64,000 nucleotides of DNA from Affinundibacterium fentianense (GTDB taxonomy: Bacteria; Pseudomonadota; Gammaproteobacteria; Burkholderiales; Burkholderiaceae_D): the NCBI RefSeq assembly GCF_018139545.1, contig NZ_JAGSPJ010000002.1:62001-126000 (forward strand). Direction: 5' to 3'. Shown in pieces: positions 46,273-55,099 of the stretch. The number at the start of each line of letters is the position of its first letter. Positions within the stretch are counted from its first letter, which is position 1. The notes beneath the pieces are model-generated. The model had not been told where the DNA came from. It made no database searches and worked only from the letters and a program-made list of their open reading frames with translations. A program made the position numbers and the translations under genes.

Positions 46273-47391
46273 ATGAGATATTTTGGAATGTTGACTGTTG
46301 TACTTACACTTGCTTCTGCAAGCATTTCGCAAGCAAGTCTATTGAAAGAAGCAGTCATAGCGAATGAAAAGGATGATTTGTTAGCAGAATTTCGAAAGTT
46401 GATGCCGCTAGCAAAGTCGGGCGATGTCAAAGCACAACATTACATCGGCTTAATGTACATTACTGGCGAAGGTGTCCCCAAAGATATTCAGCAGGGTCTC
46501 ATTTGGTTACGCAAGGCCGCCGATCAAGGTGATGCTGACGCACAGAGCAGTCTCGGTTTGCTGTACTCTAAAGGCGAAAGTGTGCCGAAAGACGATCAAC
46601 AGGCGCTCCTTTGGTTTGTTAAGGCTGCCGAACAAGGCGAAGCCACGGCACAGTATAACCTCAGCTCAATGTATATTAATGGCGAAGGTGTCCCGAATGA
46701 TATTCAACAGGGTCTCGTTTGGTTACGCAAGGCCGCCGATCAAGGGATTGCCGTTGCACAATACAATCTCGGTGCGATGTATGCTCACGGCTTTGGTGTA
46801 CCGAAAGACACCCAACAAGCTTTGATTTGGTTTCGTAAGGCGGCGGATCAAGGTGATGCCGACGCACAGAGCAATCTTGGCGTTTTATATTCTTCTGGCG
46901 ATGGTTTACCGAAAGACGATCAACAGGCGCTCTTTTGGTTTAGTAAGGCGGCCGATCAAGGCGATGCCGACTCACAATATGCTCTTGGCTTAATCTATGT
47001 CCTAGGCAAAGGTGTACCCAAAGATAATCAACAGGCACTCAATTGGTTTCGCAAGGCGGCTGAACAAGGCGTGGCGAACGCTCAATACAATCTCGGCTTT
47101 TTGTATTCTACTGGGGAAGGTGTGCAAAAAAACAATGAGCAGGCACTGATGTGGTTGCGCAAAGCGGCTGATCAAGGCGTTACTGAAGCACAAACCAACC
47201 TCGGCTTAATGTATGCTAAAGGCGAAGGCGTCCAGAAAGACGAACAGCAAGCATATTTCTGGTGGCTATTGGCGAATACAAAAGGTAATGCCGATACAGC
47301 GAGGAATCTCAGTATTGTTGAACGAAAATTGACTCCACAGCAACGAGCAATCGTACAAGCACAGGCAAGTGATTGGAAACCGCGCAAGTAG
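46273..47391 (+). CDS. Exported SEL1-repeat protein
   Basis: A 372-residue protein with a signal peptide (MRYFGMLTVVLTLASASISQA) followed by about eight tandem SEL1-like repeats of 36 residues from about 45 to 345, each of the form A-Q-x-x-L-G-x-x-Y-x-x-G-x-G-V-P-K-D-x-Q-Q-A-L-x-W-x-R-K-A-A-D-Q-G. Sel1 repeats form helical scaffolds for protein binding, often in host contact or regulatory roles. Several units are nearly identical at the DNA level, indicating recent internal duplication or conversion. It lies between the duplicated tRNA-end repeats and may be cargo of the lost element. Confidence 0.88.
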   Translation: MRYFGMLTVVLTLASASISQASLLKEAVIANEKDDLLAEFRKLMPLAKSGDVKAQHYIGLMYITGEGVPKDIQQGLIWLRKAADQGDADAQSSLGLLYSKGESVPKDDQQALLWFVKAAEQGEATAQYNLSSMYINGEGVPNDIQQGLVWLRKAADQGIAVAQYNLGAMYAHGFGVPKDTQQALIWFRKAADQGDADAQSNLGVLYSSGDGLPKDDQQALFWFSKAADQGDADSQYALGLIYVLGKGVPKDNQQALNWFRKAAEQGVANAQYNLGFLYSTGEGVQKNNEQALMWLRKAADQGVTEAQTNLGLMYAKGEGVQKDEQQAYFWWLLANTKGNADTARNLSIVERKLTPQQRAIVQAQASDWKPRK

Positions 47392-47482
47392 GTGCGAGAA
47401 AACAACTTTCAAATTATCGTTTTTTTCAAACAAACCAACATCTATTCCTTACCCTGAGATTAAATACCCAAGCAAAAGTCTT

Positions 47483-47503
47483 TGTTGGTATCTATGTTGG
47501 TAT
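47483..47503 (+). repeat. Paired TGTTGGTAT direct repeats near the right att-like copy
   Basis: TGTTGGTAT occurs at 47483-47491 and 47495-47503, about 55 bp inside the right-hand repeat. Short paired repeats at this place resemble arm-type binding sites of tRNA-targeting integrases. Confidence 0.5.
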
Positions 47504-47556
47504 AAATCGAATTAAAAAATCACAAATTCATTTACAGCAAAGGATTTCAGGCACTA

Positions 47557-47618
47557 TTCAATTCCACCAATCCCACCAGAACACAAAGCCCTGTTAGCAA
47601 TAACAGGGCTTTTTTGTT
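47557..47618 (+). repeat. Right copy of tRNA-Met 3' end + terminator repeat (attR-like)
   Basis: Second copy of the repeat at 45258-45320. TTCAATTCCACCAATCCCACC keeps the T-loop and CCA end, but the rest of a tRNA is absent. Beyond it, TTTGAGACAG-TTTGAG (47671-47686) mirrors the TTGAGAC pair found about 45 bp after the left copy, hinting at a second, nested integration. Confidence 0.8.
47585..47615 (+). terminator. Duplicated intrinsic terminator
   Basis: Identical to the tRNA-Met terminator. It now lies about 195 bp after the SEL1 gene and may terminate its transcript. Confidence 0.85.
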
Positions 47619-47834
47619 TTATCAAAATTCCTCGATTCAACTCCGTCTTTTTCCTGCCAACATCAAACTGTTTGAGACAGTTTGAGTTGATATTGTTATG
47701 TGAAACGCAAAGAAAAATAGCGGGCACACTGCTTGCATCACTCAACCTAGAGGTGCAGAGTCCCATTCTTTTCAGTCTCGGACATTCGAACAAATATCGA
47801 CAACGAATTTCAAGCTATCGACACCATTGGCACC

Positions 47835-49034
47835 TTATTGTTGATTTAAAAGCGCGTTCAGCTTTTCACGCGTTTCTTTCATTTCGCCGAATTCCAAGGC
47901 ACGTTGAAAACTCTCGATCGCCTTTGATTTATCTCCTTTGGCTAAATACAGATCACCTAAGCAATCATAACTATTGGAATCACTCGGGTAATTGCTAACT
48001 AACTGTTGAAAAAAATATTCGGATTTATCGAATTGCTTACGGTTTAAAAACATATAACCCAAATTGACCAACTCATCGCTTTCTGGTCGGACGGTATATC
48101 CCATTTTCATAGAGAGATCTCGATAGTGCGCCGAAAAATGACGAACGATATCGAAACGAAGATTGTCACGATCTTTCTCACCCATTTTCAGCGGATAAAA
48201 ATCAAATATAAAACGCAACGCGTCAATTTGTCCCTGTAAGGTCACAGAATTGTGATTATCTTCAGGATAGTAGCGTTGAACTAAACGCAAATTTAAATTT
48301 TTGTGTTTGGCAATTTCATCGCTAAGCTCTAAATTGGCACGGGCTAAATCGCTACTACTCGTTTTATCATATCGAAGTTGCTTTAGACTTACCGGTTTTT
48401 CCATGTGATTGGCGATCGCCAAGAACAATGTTTTTCCAGCCAGCGAAGAAGTAGCCATTCGACTTTTTGCATCTTTAACTATTTGATGCCCGTTCCACCA
48501 AAGCGCACCTTCGAGAGAAATATAATTTTGAAATAATTGAGGTCGATGCACCAAGCCATGGACAACAGTTAAACCACCCACCGAATGTCCGACAAAGGTT
48601 CGATAAGGTGCTGTCCGATATGTCAGGTCAACATAAGGAACCAGTTCTTTTTCTATGTAATCTAAGAATTGATCGCCACCACCACTCGCGCCAGAATATT
48701 CCTTGTCTTTGCCAAATGTCAGGTCGACCATTCTGTCTCCCTGAATAATCCCAACGACAATCATCTTTGGAATAAGGCGCAATTCACTCAAGTGCTCTGT
48801 GATCGCGACTAGAGATCGAAACTGCGAGTCACCATCGAGCACATAGATAACGGGGTAGCGTTGCACTGTGTTTCTTTGGTAGCCATCAGGCAAATGAACC
48901 CAAAATTTTCGTTCTGCTTGCAGCATGACTGACTGCGAATTGACTTCAAAACCGATTACAAGAGGATTTTGTTCTTGCGCGTGGAGAAAAGGAACGACAC
49001 AAAGTAAGGCAGTCAAAATCAAAAGTTTTTTCAT
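47835..49034 (-). CDS. Exported esterase (IroE/Fes-like alpha/beta hydrolase) with TPR tail
   Basis: A 399-residue protein with a signal peptide (MKKLLILTALLCVVPFLHA). The putative esterase domain (about 25-285) has YPVIYVLDGDSQF, VGIIQGDRMVDLTF, the nucleophile serine in FVGHSVGGLTVV and a C-terminal histidine in YYPEDNHNSVTLQG, as in the ferri-siderophore esterase/esterase D group. Residues about 315-395 form two TPR-like helical repeats (LVNLGYMFLNRKQFDKSEYFF, SYDCLGDLYLAKGDKSKAIESF). The substrate is unknown. No siderophore genes are nearby. It lies just outside the duplicated att-like repeat. Confidence 0.85.
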   Translation of the reverse strand: MKKLLILTALLCVVPFLHAQEQNPLVIGFEVNSQSVMLQAERKFWVHLPDGYQRNTVQRYPVIYVLDGDSQFRSLVAITEHLSELRLIPKMIVVGIIQGDRMVDLTFGKDKEYSGASGGGDQFLDYIEKELVPYVDLTYRTAPYRTFVGHSVGGLTVVHGLVHRPQLFQNYISLEGALWWNGHQIVKDAKSRMATSSLAGKTLFLAIANHMEKPVSLKQLRYDKTSSSDLARANLELSDEIAKHKNLNLRLVQRYYPEDNHNSVTLQGQIDALRFIFDFYPLKMGEKDRDNLRFDIVRHFSAHYRDLSMKMGYTVRPESDELVNLGYMFLNRKQFDKSEYFFQQLVSNYPSDSNSYDCLGDLYLAKGDKSKAIESFQRALEFGEMKETREKLNALLNQQ

Positions 49035-49796
49035 AAGGATCTAATCCAATGGTATCGAAATCAATCAGAATGAGTACGAACGAATTAAAGGATATCGATT
49101 CGTATCAATAGCAACTAGGCGCGCTGACGAAGTTAGTAAATTCCACGTTAATAAAGTTCCGTTAAATTAAAATCACTGCGCAGCTCCAATGCGATCCTCT
49201 TCTCGACTTTAGCGTAAATTTGTGCAGAAGAAAGCTCCATCGGCCTATATTAAATGTATTTTGGCTAGAGATCGTTTTTTAAAATGTCGTCGATTTTTAT
49301 TCTGCATACTAAGGCGCTAACTGGTACTAGGTCATGCGGGGGTTGCTAAATATACACAACACACACTCTAGTTCGTACAATATTAAAATCTCACGAGAAA
49401 CGATGCCGTCGGAAAAGTAGCACTGGAAGTCCACGCAATTACTTTGATTTACTCACTTCGTAACGCTGAGATGACCACTGTCAATCTCGACCATGTGTTT
49501 GATGTTGGACTCGTTACACACCTAAGCAGAGAGGAATTAGATAATTTTTTCCGCGCCGCACCAAATCTACCCTTACTTCAATATCTATTGCTCAGCGAAG
49601 CTGTAGCGTGTTCAACTTGCCGCATTGGGGAATATTTCACTAGATAAATTTTGAAATATAGTCGAATATCCAAAATGGCGAAGCGGATGATATCGAAAAC
49701 GGCATTTGCCAAGCGTGAAGACTAATCGCGCATTGCTTTTAAAACTCCAATTAATGGTCGTTGCGTTTGATCGGCTTGATGTCGGTCTTATCAAAC
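49035..49796. other. Long intergenic region with one doubtful short ORF
   Basis: About 760 bp. The only frame of note runs from 49444 (or the ATG at 49471) to 49647 on the plus strand and would encode a 58-67-residue peptide (TTVNLDHVFDVGLVTHLSREELDNF). It has no clear ribosome site and matches no family I recognise; it may be a gene remnant. No strong terminator or known RNA is visible. The promoter of the downstream GGDEF-EAL gene should lie at its right end. Confidence 0.5.
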
Positions 49797-52700
49797 ATGA
49801 ATAAAAACAATCTTTCAATTCCACCCACTCAATTACACAACAAACGACAGCTGCTTGCCTTAGGTGTTAGCTTTGTTATTCTGTTTTTTATCTTTTGTGC
49901 CGTCGTCACTTTGAACTATTTGCGACATGAAGCCTATGCGCAGGCACGTAAGACAACTGAGAACCTTGCAAGCTCGATTGAACAAACCTTCGATGGGATG
50001 ATCGATACAATTGATGTCGCACTCCTCTCGGTCGTCGATCAAATCCAATACGCAAAGTCGAGTGATGCGATCAATGCCATCTTAAGCTCACAAGCCCATC
50101 GTGTACCGCATGTCGCTTTCATGCGGATTACCGATGAGTACGGCCTTGTCATCCATGGCGCGGACAGTCACCAAGAGCCCGTCTATTTAAATGATCGCGA
50201 ATTCTTTCAGGAACTAGCAAACAACCCACAGCTTGGATTAGCGATTAGTGAACCGCTGTTTGGGAAGATTACAAAACGTTGGCTCTGGACTTTCGCTCGC
50301 AGAATAAACAAGCCTGACGGGCGGTTCGGGGGCATGGTGTACGCCTCAATCTTCACAGACGATTTAGAAAAACTTTTTCAAAAAATTCAGATCGGCTCGG
50401 GCGGTTCGATCGCTCTACGCGACCAACAGTTGCGTCTGATTGCCCGTACTACATTTGATCGCAGCAATCCGATTCCGATAGGTAGTGCCAGCTTATCACT
50501 TCCATTTCAACAGTCATTCAAGAGGAATCCGACCCAAGGCAACTACATTAGTGACGCGACAAGTACTGACCCTTTGACGCGGAGCTACTCGTACCAGCGT
50601 AGTGCCAAATATGGCTATCTGGTGAATGTCGGACTTGAATTAGATATCGCACTGCAAACTTGGGACAATCAGCTAAAAGTAGCGATCGCGGTAATTAGCT
50701 TATTCGCGCTCACCCTCTTTTTTTTAGTCAGACGAGTCGACTATGTTTGGCGCCAATATGACTCTGCGATGAAGACTCTTGAGGACAGCAAACAAGCATT
50801 ACAAGAGAAACATCAACTCTTGATCAATTCAGAAAACCAGCATCGTTCAATTTTAGAAAAACTCTATACGGCAATCGTCGTCCACGCGCCAGATAGCCGC
50901 ATTATTTTTAGTAATTCACGCGCCTCCGAATTATTAGGTCTATCAGAAGATCAATTGCATGGAAAAGTAGCGATTGATCCGGCGTGGTGTTTTACTGACG
51001 AGAATGGTAGACGATTAAGCCCCGAACACTATCCAGTCCAACGAGCACTAAGTACACGGCAATCCTTTTCAGAAATGGTGATTGGAATTCGGCGTCCCGA
51101 CGACCATGAGACTTGTTGGGTCCAAGTCAGTGCATTTCCCGAGCTGGATGAGGCGGGAAATATTTTTCAAATTGTCGTCAACTTCAATGACATCACTGAG
51201 CGCAAAGAAGCTGAAATGCGCTGGCAATTTGCTTTGGAAGGTGCGGGTGACGGCGTATGGGATATCAACCTCATTTCGAAAAAGGGTAACTTTTCTAAAC
51301 GATACTTGGAGATGTTAGGCTATAGCGAAGGGCGATTCGCGAATAATTATGAGGAGATCTATCAACTCATCCATCCTGATGATTTTGCGTGTCTTATCGA
51401 TCAGATGGAGGAGCATATTCAACATCGAACATCGCAGTTTGCCGCTGAATTTAGAATGCGATGCCAAGACGGCTCGTATAAATGGATTTTTGGTCGCGGC
51501 ATCGTCGTTAGCACCGACGAATTTGGAAGATCAATCCGAATGGTGGGTACCCATACCGATATTTCAGCAATGAAAAATGTCGAAGCCAAAATTTGGACTG
51601 AAGCGAACTATGATCCTTTAACGAAACTCCCCAATCGTCGACTCTTCTACGACCGTATCGAAGAGAATGTAAAGAAAGCCAAGCGTGAGCACGAAACGAT
51701 TGCATTGCTCTTTATCGATTTAGATCATTTTAAAGAGGTAAACGACACGCTGGGTCACGACGTTGGCGATCAATTGCTGATTCAAGCAGCCGATCGCATC
51801 AAATCTTCCGTACGTATTTACGACACGGTCGCACGCCTCGGTGGTGATGAATTTACCGTGATTTTGACGGGATTTCATCAAAGCGCTGATATCGCCAATC
51901 TCGCTGGAAAAATAATTGACCATTTATCTGAAGCATTTGTCATCGGTGGCGTCGAATCATATGTCTCGGCGAGTATTGGAATCGCACTGTATCCCGACGA
52001 TGCGAACACCGTCGTCGAGTTAACACGGAACGCAGACCAAGCAATGTACTCAGCGAAAAATAGCGGTCGCCAATGTTTCCGCTTTTTTACCAAAACGATG
52101 CAGGAAAGTGCGACCCAGAGAATGCGTCTCACTACCGACTTGCGCCACGCCATTCGCCAAAATCAATTGCATGTCTACTACCAGCCCATTCTCGATTTAC
52201 GGCAAAATCATTTCTACAAAGCCGAGGCTTTGCTGCGTTGGCAGCATCCAGAATTGGGATTTGTTTCACCGGCAGAGTTTATTCCTATTGCAGAAGACAC
52301 CGGGATGATCCACGCAATCGGCGATTGGGTCTTTATGCAAACATTGGAACAAATCAAGTCCTGCCAAACCGTTCTCGGTCAAAGCGTACAAATTAGCGTT
52401 AATAAGTCTCCCGTTCAATTTTTAGAAGATCGAGGTGACCAACATCATTGGCTAGAATTAATGAACGAAGCCAATATTTCAGGAGAAAGTATCGTCATCG
52501 AGATTACCGAGGGCGTACTGATCAACAATGATGTCCGTGTTAGCCATAGTCTTTTGCAATGTCGTGATGCTGGGATACAGGTAGCGATTGACGACTTCGG
52601 TACGGGCTATTCTTCATTATCTTATCTAAAAAAATTCCACGTCGATTATCTCAAAATCGATCAGTCGTTCACCCAAAGTCTAAAGCTAGATTCATCTGAA

Positions 52701-52907
52701 TTTGCACTTTGCGAGGCGATTATCGTCATGGCACATAAACTCGGTATGCAAGTGATTGCAGAGGGTGTGGAAACTGAAGAGCAATTGACCATCCTAAAGC
52801 AGATGGATTGCGATTTCGCACAAGGCTATCTACTCTCTCGTCCAATTCCGGCCGATCAATTGATGACATTCTTGCGACACAACAATCCGTCTGTGCCGAA
52901 TGCATAA
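49797..52907 (+). CDS. Membrane PAS-GGDEF-EAL protein with periplasmic Cache-like sensor
   Basis: A 1036-residue bifunctional c-di-GMP enzyme. The ATG at 49797 is preferred to the TTG at 49761. Layout: membrane segment about 20-41, periplasmic Cache-like domain (about 45-295), membrane segment about 295-315, PAS 1 (about 345-465), PAS 2/PAC (about 473-595), GGDEF domain with intact RLGGDEF near 680, and EAL domain (about 778-1028) with AEALLRWQHP, ISVNKSP, IVIEITEG, IDDFGTGYSS, YLKIDQSF and AEGVET. Both catalytic sites look intact. The gene precedes a GspE/PilB ATPase with a c-di-GMP-binding-type N-terminus by about 80 bp. Confidence 0.92.
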   Translation: MNKNNLSIPPTQLHNKRQLLALGVSFVILFFIFCAVVTLNYLRHEAYAQARKTTENLASSIEQTFDGMIDTIDVALLSVVDQIQYAKSSDAINAILSSQAHRVPHVAFMRITDEYGLVIHGADSHQEPVYLNDREFFQELANNPQLGLAISEPLFGKITKRWLWTFARRINKPDGRFGGMVYASIFTDDLEKLFQKIQIGSGGSIALRDQQLRLIARTTFDRSNPIPIGSASLSLPFQQSFKRNPTQGNYISDATSTDPLTRSYSYQRSAKYGYLVNVGLELDIALQTWDNQLKVAIAVISLFALTLFFLVRRVDYVWRQYDSAMKTLEDSKQALQEKHQLLINSENQHRSILEKLYTAIVVHAPDSRIIFSNSRASELLGLSEDQLHGKVAIDPAWCFTDENGRRLSPEHYPVQRALSTRQSFSEMVIGIRRPDDHETCWVQVSAFPELDEAGNIFQIVVNFNDITERKEAEMRWQFALEGAGDGVWDINLISKKGNFSKRYLEMLGYSEGRFANNYEEIYQLIHPDDFACLIDQMEEHIQHRTSQFAAEFRMRCQDGSYKWIFGRGIVVSTDEFGRSIRMVGTHTDISAMKNVEAKIWTEANYDPLTKLPNRRLFYDRIEENVKKAKREHETIALLFIDLDHFKEVNDTLGHDVGDQLLIQAADRIKSSVRIYDTVARLGGDEFTVILTGFHQSADIANLAGKIIDHLSEAFVIGGVESYVSASIGIALYPDDANTVVELTRNADQAMYSAKNSGRQCFRFFTKTMQESATQRMRLTTDLRHAIRQNQLHVYYQPILDLRQNHFYKAEALLRWQHPELGFVSPAEFIPIAEDTGMIHAIGDWVFMQTLEQIKSCQTVLGQSVQISVNKSPVQFLEDRGDQHHWLELMNEANISGESIVIEITEGVLINNDVRVSHSLLQCRDAGIQVAIDDFGTGYSSLSYLKKFHVDYLKIDQSFTQSLKLDSSEFALCEAIIVMAHKLGMQVIAEGVETEEQLTILKQMDCDFAQGYLLSRPIPADQLMTFLRHNNPSVPNA

Positions 52908-52989
52908 CGGGGAGAGTCAGATTCTGGGTGGCGATACGCGATAACTTGCGTTGTCGCAATGTCGCTGATGAAAATTGGTGCATGATTTG

Positions 52990-54786
52990 ATGCATGAACC
53001 TCCCATTGTATCGGCTCAACCTTCCGTTTTCATCATGCAGATCCCACACCATCGCGCTCGCCCATTAGCTCATAATCTGAATGAACTCAGGCATTTACTC
53101 GACTTGCAAACAGGGTTGAGCCACGAACGCTTGGGACAGTACTTACTCAACGAACGGTTGATCACGCCGGAAAATCTACGCGACGCTCTATCCATCGTAC
53201 GCCACTCGGATTCAAAGAAACTAGGAGAAGTCCTGCTCGAATCAAACCTTCTGACAAAAGAATCACTTGAAAAAGCCTTACTCGATCAACTGGATATTCC
53301 AAGCTTAGTCTTAGATCAGTTCGAATTTGAAGCGCAAGCATTGATCCTCATTACGCCCGAGATTGCACAGCGTTACCAAGTGCTGCCTGTCATGCTGCAT
53401 CGGGAGAGCCTCGTCATCTGCACTTCCCATCTACTGCCTCCTCAGGCCTATGATTTCATACGCTTCCTGTGTCAAAAAAATTTAATCAATGTGATTGCTG
53501 ATGCGAAATCGGTGCAATCACGGATTGATCAATGCTATCTACAAAGATCAGAAGACGACGGCTTGCAATTATTCGAAGAAACGCTAGACCTTGAGGAAGA
53601 CAATCCCGAGTCCTACAGCGATGCTGAATTTATGGCAAAACAGCAACCTATCGTCAAGCTCGTCGAATCGATTTTGCAGCAAGCCATTACTAGAAACGCT
53701 TCGGATATTCATATTCGCCCTGAGGCCAAGCATTTTGATCTGCTCTATCGCATTGATGGCAGTATGCTTAAGATAAAGGAATACCCGAAGAGCTTACTTC
53801 CTGCGGTCGTCGGCCGTATTAAGATCCTCGCCCGACTCAATATCGCAGAGCGCCGTTTACCTCAAGATGGGAGAATTACCTATCGCCTTGACAACAATAA
53901 AATCGACTTACGCATTTCGATTATTCCTGTTCAATTTGGCGAAAGCATCGTAGTTCGGGTACTAAACAAAAATCAAGGTTTACGAACCCTCGATGCCATC
54001 GGATTTGCACCGCATGACGAGGCGAATTTACACGATTTACTACATCGCTCACACGGAATTATTCTGGTCACAGGACCGACTGGATCGGGGAAATCCACAA
54101 CTTTGTATGCTGCCTTGCTTGAAGTGGCGAAGTCAAACGTGAATATCATCACAATTGAAGACCCGATCGAATATGAATTATCAGGTACGCGCCAAATTCA
54201 GCTCATTCCAGCAATTCAATTTAGCTTTCCGCAGGCGCTTCGTCACATTTTGCGGCATGATCCAGATGTCATCATGATTGGAGAAATGCGCGATCTTGAA
54301 ACCTGTAAAATCGCCATGGAGAGCGCCCTCACCGGACACTTGGTGTTCAGCACTTTGCATACAAACGATGCGGCGAGCAGTGTGATCCGTCTAATGGAAA
54401 TGGGCATGGATCCCTATCTCATTCGTGCTTCCGTCATTGGTATCTTGGCACAACGTTTGGTGAGAAAAAACTGCCCACATTGTTTAGAAATTGAGCCCGT
54501 GACTCCCTTGATGCGCGCGCATTTGCGTTTATCAAACGATGAGGTGTTTTATCGAGGGAAAGGCTGCGAACATTGTCATTTCACAGGTTTTTCCGGACGT
54601 CTCGCCATCTATGAATTGATGATCATCGACGATACGATCAGGGCGGAAATTCAAAGTGATGTCTCTGCAGAGCGTCTTGCTAGCCTCGCACTCACACAAG
54701 GAATGACTTCGATTGCTGACAATGCCGTGTTACACGCAAGACTTCAGCGCACCTCAATCAGTGAAATCTATCGAGCATGTATGTAA
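52990..54786 (+). CDS. Orphan GspE/PilB-type ATPase with MshEN-like N-terminus
   Basis: A 598-residue secretion/pilus assembly ATPase if begun at the ATG at 52990 (frame open from a TTG at 52975; an ATG at 53035 is also possible). The N-terminus has ERLGQYLLNERLITPENLRDAL and KKLGEVLLESNLLTKESLEKAL, paired segments of the MshEN domain that binds cyclic di-GMP. The ATPase core has GPTGSGKST (Walker A), DVIMIGEMRD (Walker B), the HTNDAASSVIRL histidine box and zinc-finger cysteines in NCPHCLE and GCEHCHF. No other type II secretion or type IV pilus genes adjoin it, so its partner complex must be encoded elsewhere. Confidence 0.92.
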   Translation: MHEPPIVSAQPSVFIMQIPHHRARPLAHNLNELRHLLDLQTGLSHERLGQYLLNERLITPENLRDALSIVRHSDSKKLGEVLLESNLLTKESLEKALLDQLDIPSLVLDQFEFEAQALILITPEIAQRYQVLPVMLHRESLVICTSHLLPPQAYDFIRFLCQKNLINVIADAKSVQSRIDQCYLQRSEDDGLQLFEETLDLEEDNPESYSDAEFMAKQQPIVKLVESILQQAITRNASDIHIRPEAKHFDLLYRIDGSMLKIKEYPKSLLPAVVGRIKILARLNIAERRLPQDGRITYRLDNNKIDLRISIIPVQFGESIVVRVLNKNQGLRTLDAIGFAPHDEANLHDLLHRSHGIILVTGPTGSGKSTTLYAALLEVAKSNVNIITIEDPIEYELSGTRQIQLIPAIQFSFPQALRHILRHDPDVIMIGEMRDLETCKIAMESALTGHLVFSTLHTNDAASSVIRLMEMGMDPYLIRASVIGILAQRLVRKNCPHCLEIEPVTPLMRAHLRLSNDEVFYRGKGCEHCHFTGFSGRLAIYELMIIDDTIRAEIQSDVSAERLASLALTQGMTSIADNAVLHARLQRTSISEIYRACM

Positions 54787-54826
54787 GTCACTGTGCAATG
54801 ATACCGACATCATTGATCTCGGTAGT

Positions 54827-55099
54827 TTATTCGGCAGTCATTGTCGCTTTTTCTGCTGCAGTCAAACGTTTTGCGCGAATCTCCACAACTTGAGTCACCA
54901 CCATTTGCGACATTTCCAAATCGTAGGCCAATTTTTCTTCATCACTCATCCGTTTTGCACTGACTGTAATTGATTGAACAGGTGCGACACTCGCACCTAC
55001 ATCAGCGCTGGTTGCGACGTTCACAACGCCGACAAAAATCAATGTACTTAAGCAAGCAGAAGCGGCGGAAACAATTGCTGTAGCTGTGAATGTTTTCAT
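54827..55099 (-). CDS. Small unknown exported or membrane-anchored protein, paralogue A
   Basis: A 90-residue protein of no recognised family. A hydrophobic segment (about 8-29) is a signal peptide or N-terminal anchor. The remainder contains two copies of one motif: ITVSAKRMSDEEKLAY and VEIRAKRLTAAEKATM. Paralogue B at 55784-56047 is similar over its full length. The ribosome site is GGAGA, and a 92-bp block from 55174 to 55265 upstream is conserved in front of B. The doubled amphipathic motif suggests a binding or membrane-interacting role, but this is inference. Confidence 0.78.
   Translation of the reverse strand: MKTFTATAIVSAASACLSTLIFVGVVNVATSADVGASVAPVQSITVSAKRMSDEEKLAYDLEMSQMVVTQVVEIRAKRLTAAEKATMTAE

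Larger units (their letters stand above)
45321..47556. mobile_element. Remnant island integrated at tRNA-Met (about 2.2 kb)
   Basis: The segment lies between the two copies of the tRNA 3' end/terminator repeat. It holds a broken RAYT transposase, an AT-rich spacer and a SEL1-repeat gene. Near the left end TTGAGAC occurs twice 11 bp apart (45365-45371, 45376-45382); near the right end TGTTGGTAT occurs twice 12 bp apart (47483-47491, 47495-47503). Such paired short repeats resemble integrase arm-type sites. No integrase gene remains, so this would be a deletion scar or an element mobilised in trans. The interpretation is inference. Confidence 0.55.

Noticed and set aside
47373..47597. 74-residue ORF running into the right-hand repeat
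   Set aside because: It overlaps the SEL1 stop, has no ribosome site and simply reads through the att-like repeat.
49444..49647. 67-residue plus-strand ORF in the long intergenic region
   Set aside because: No ribosome site and no recognisable family; mentioned only inside the intergenic entry.
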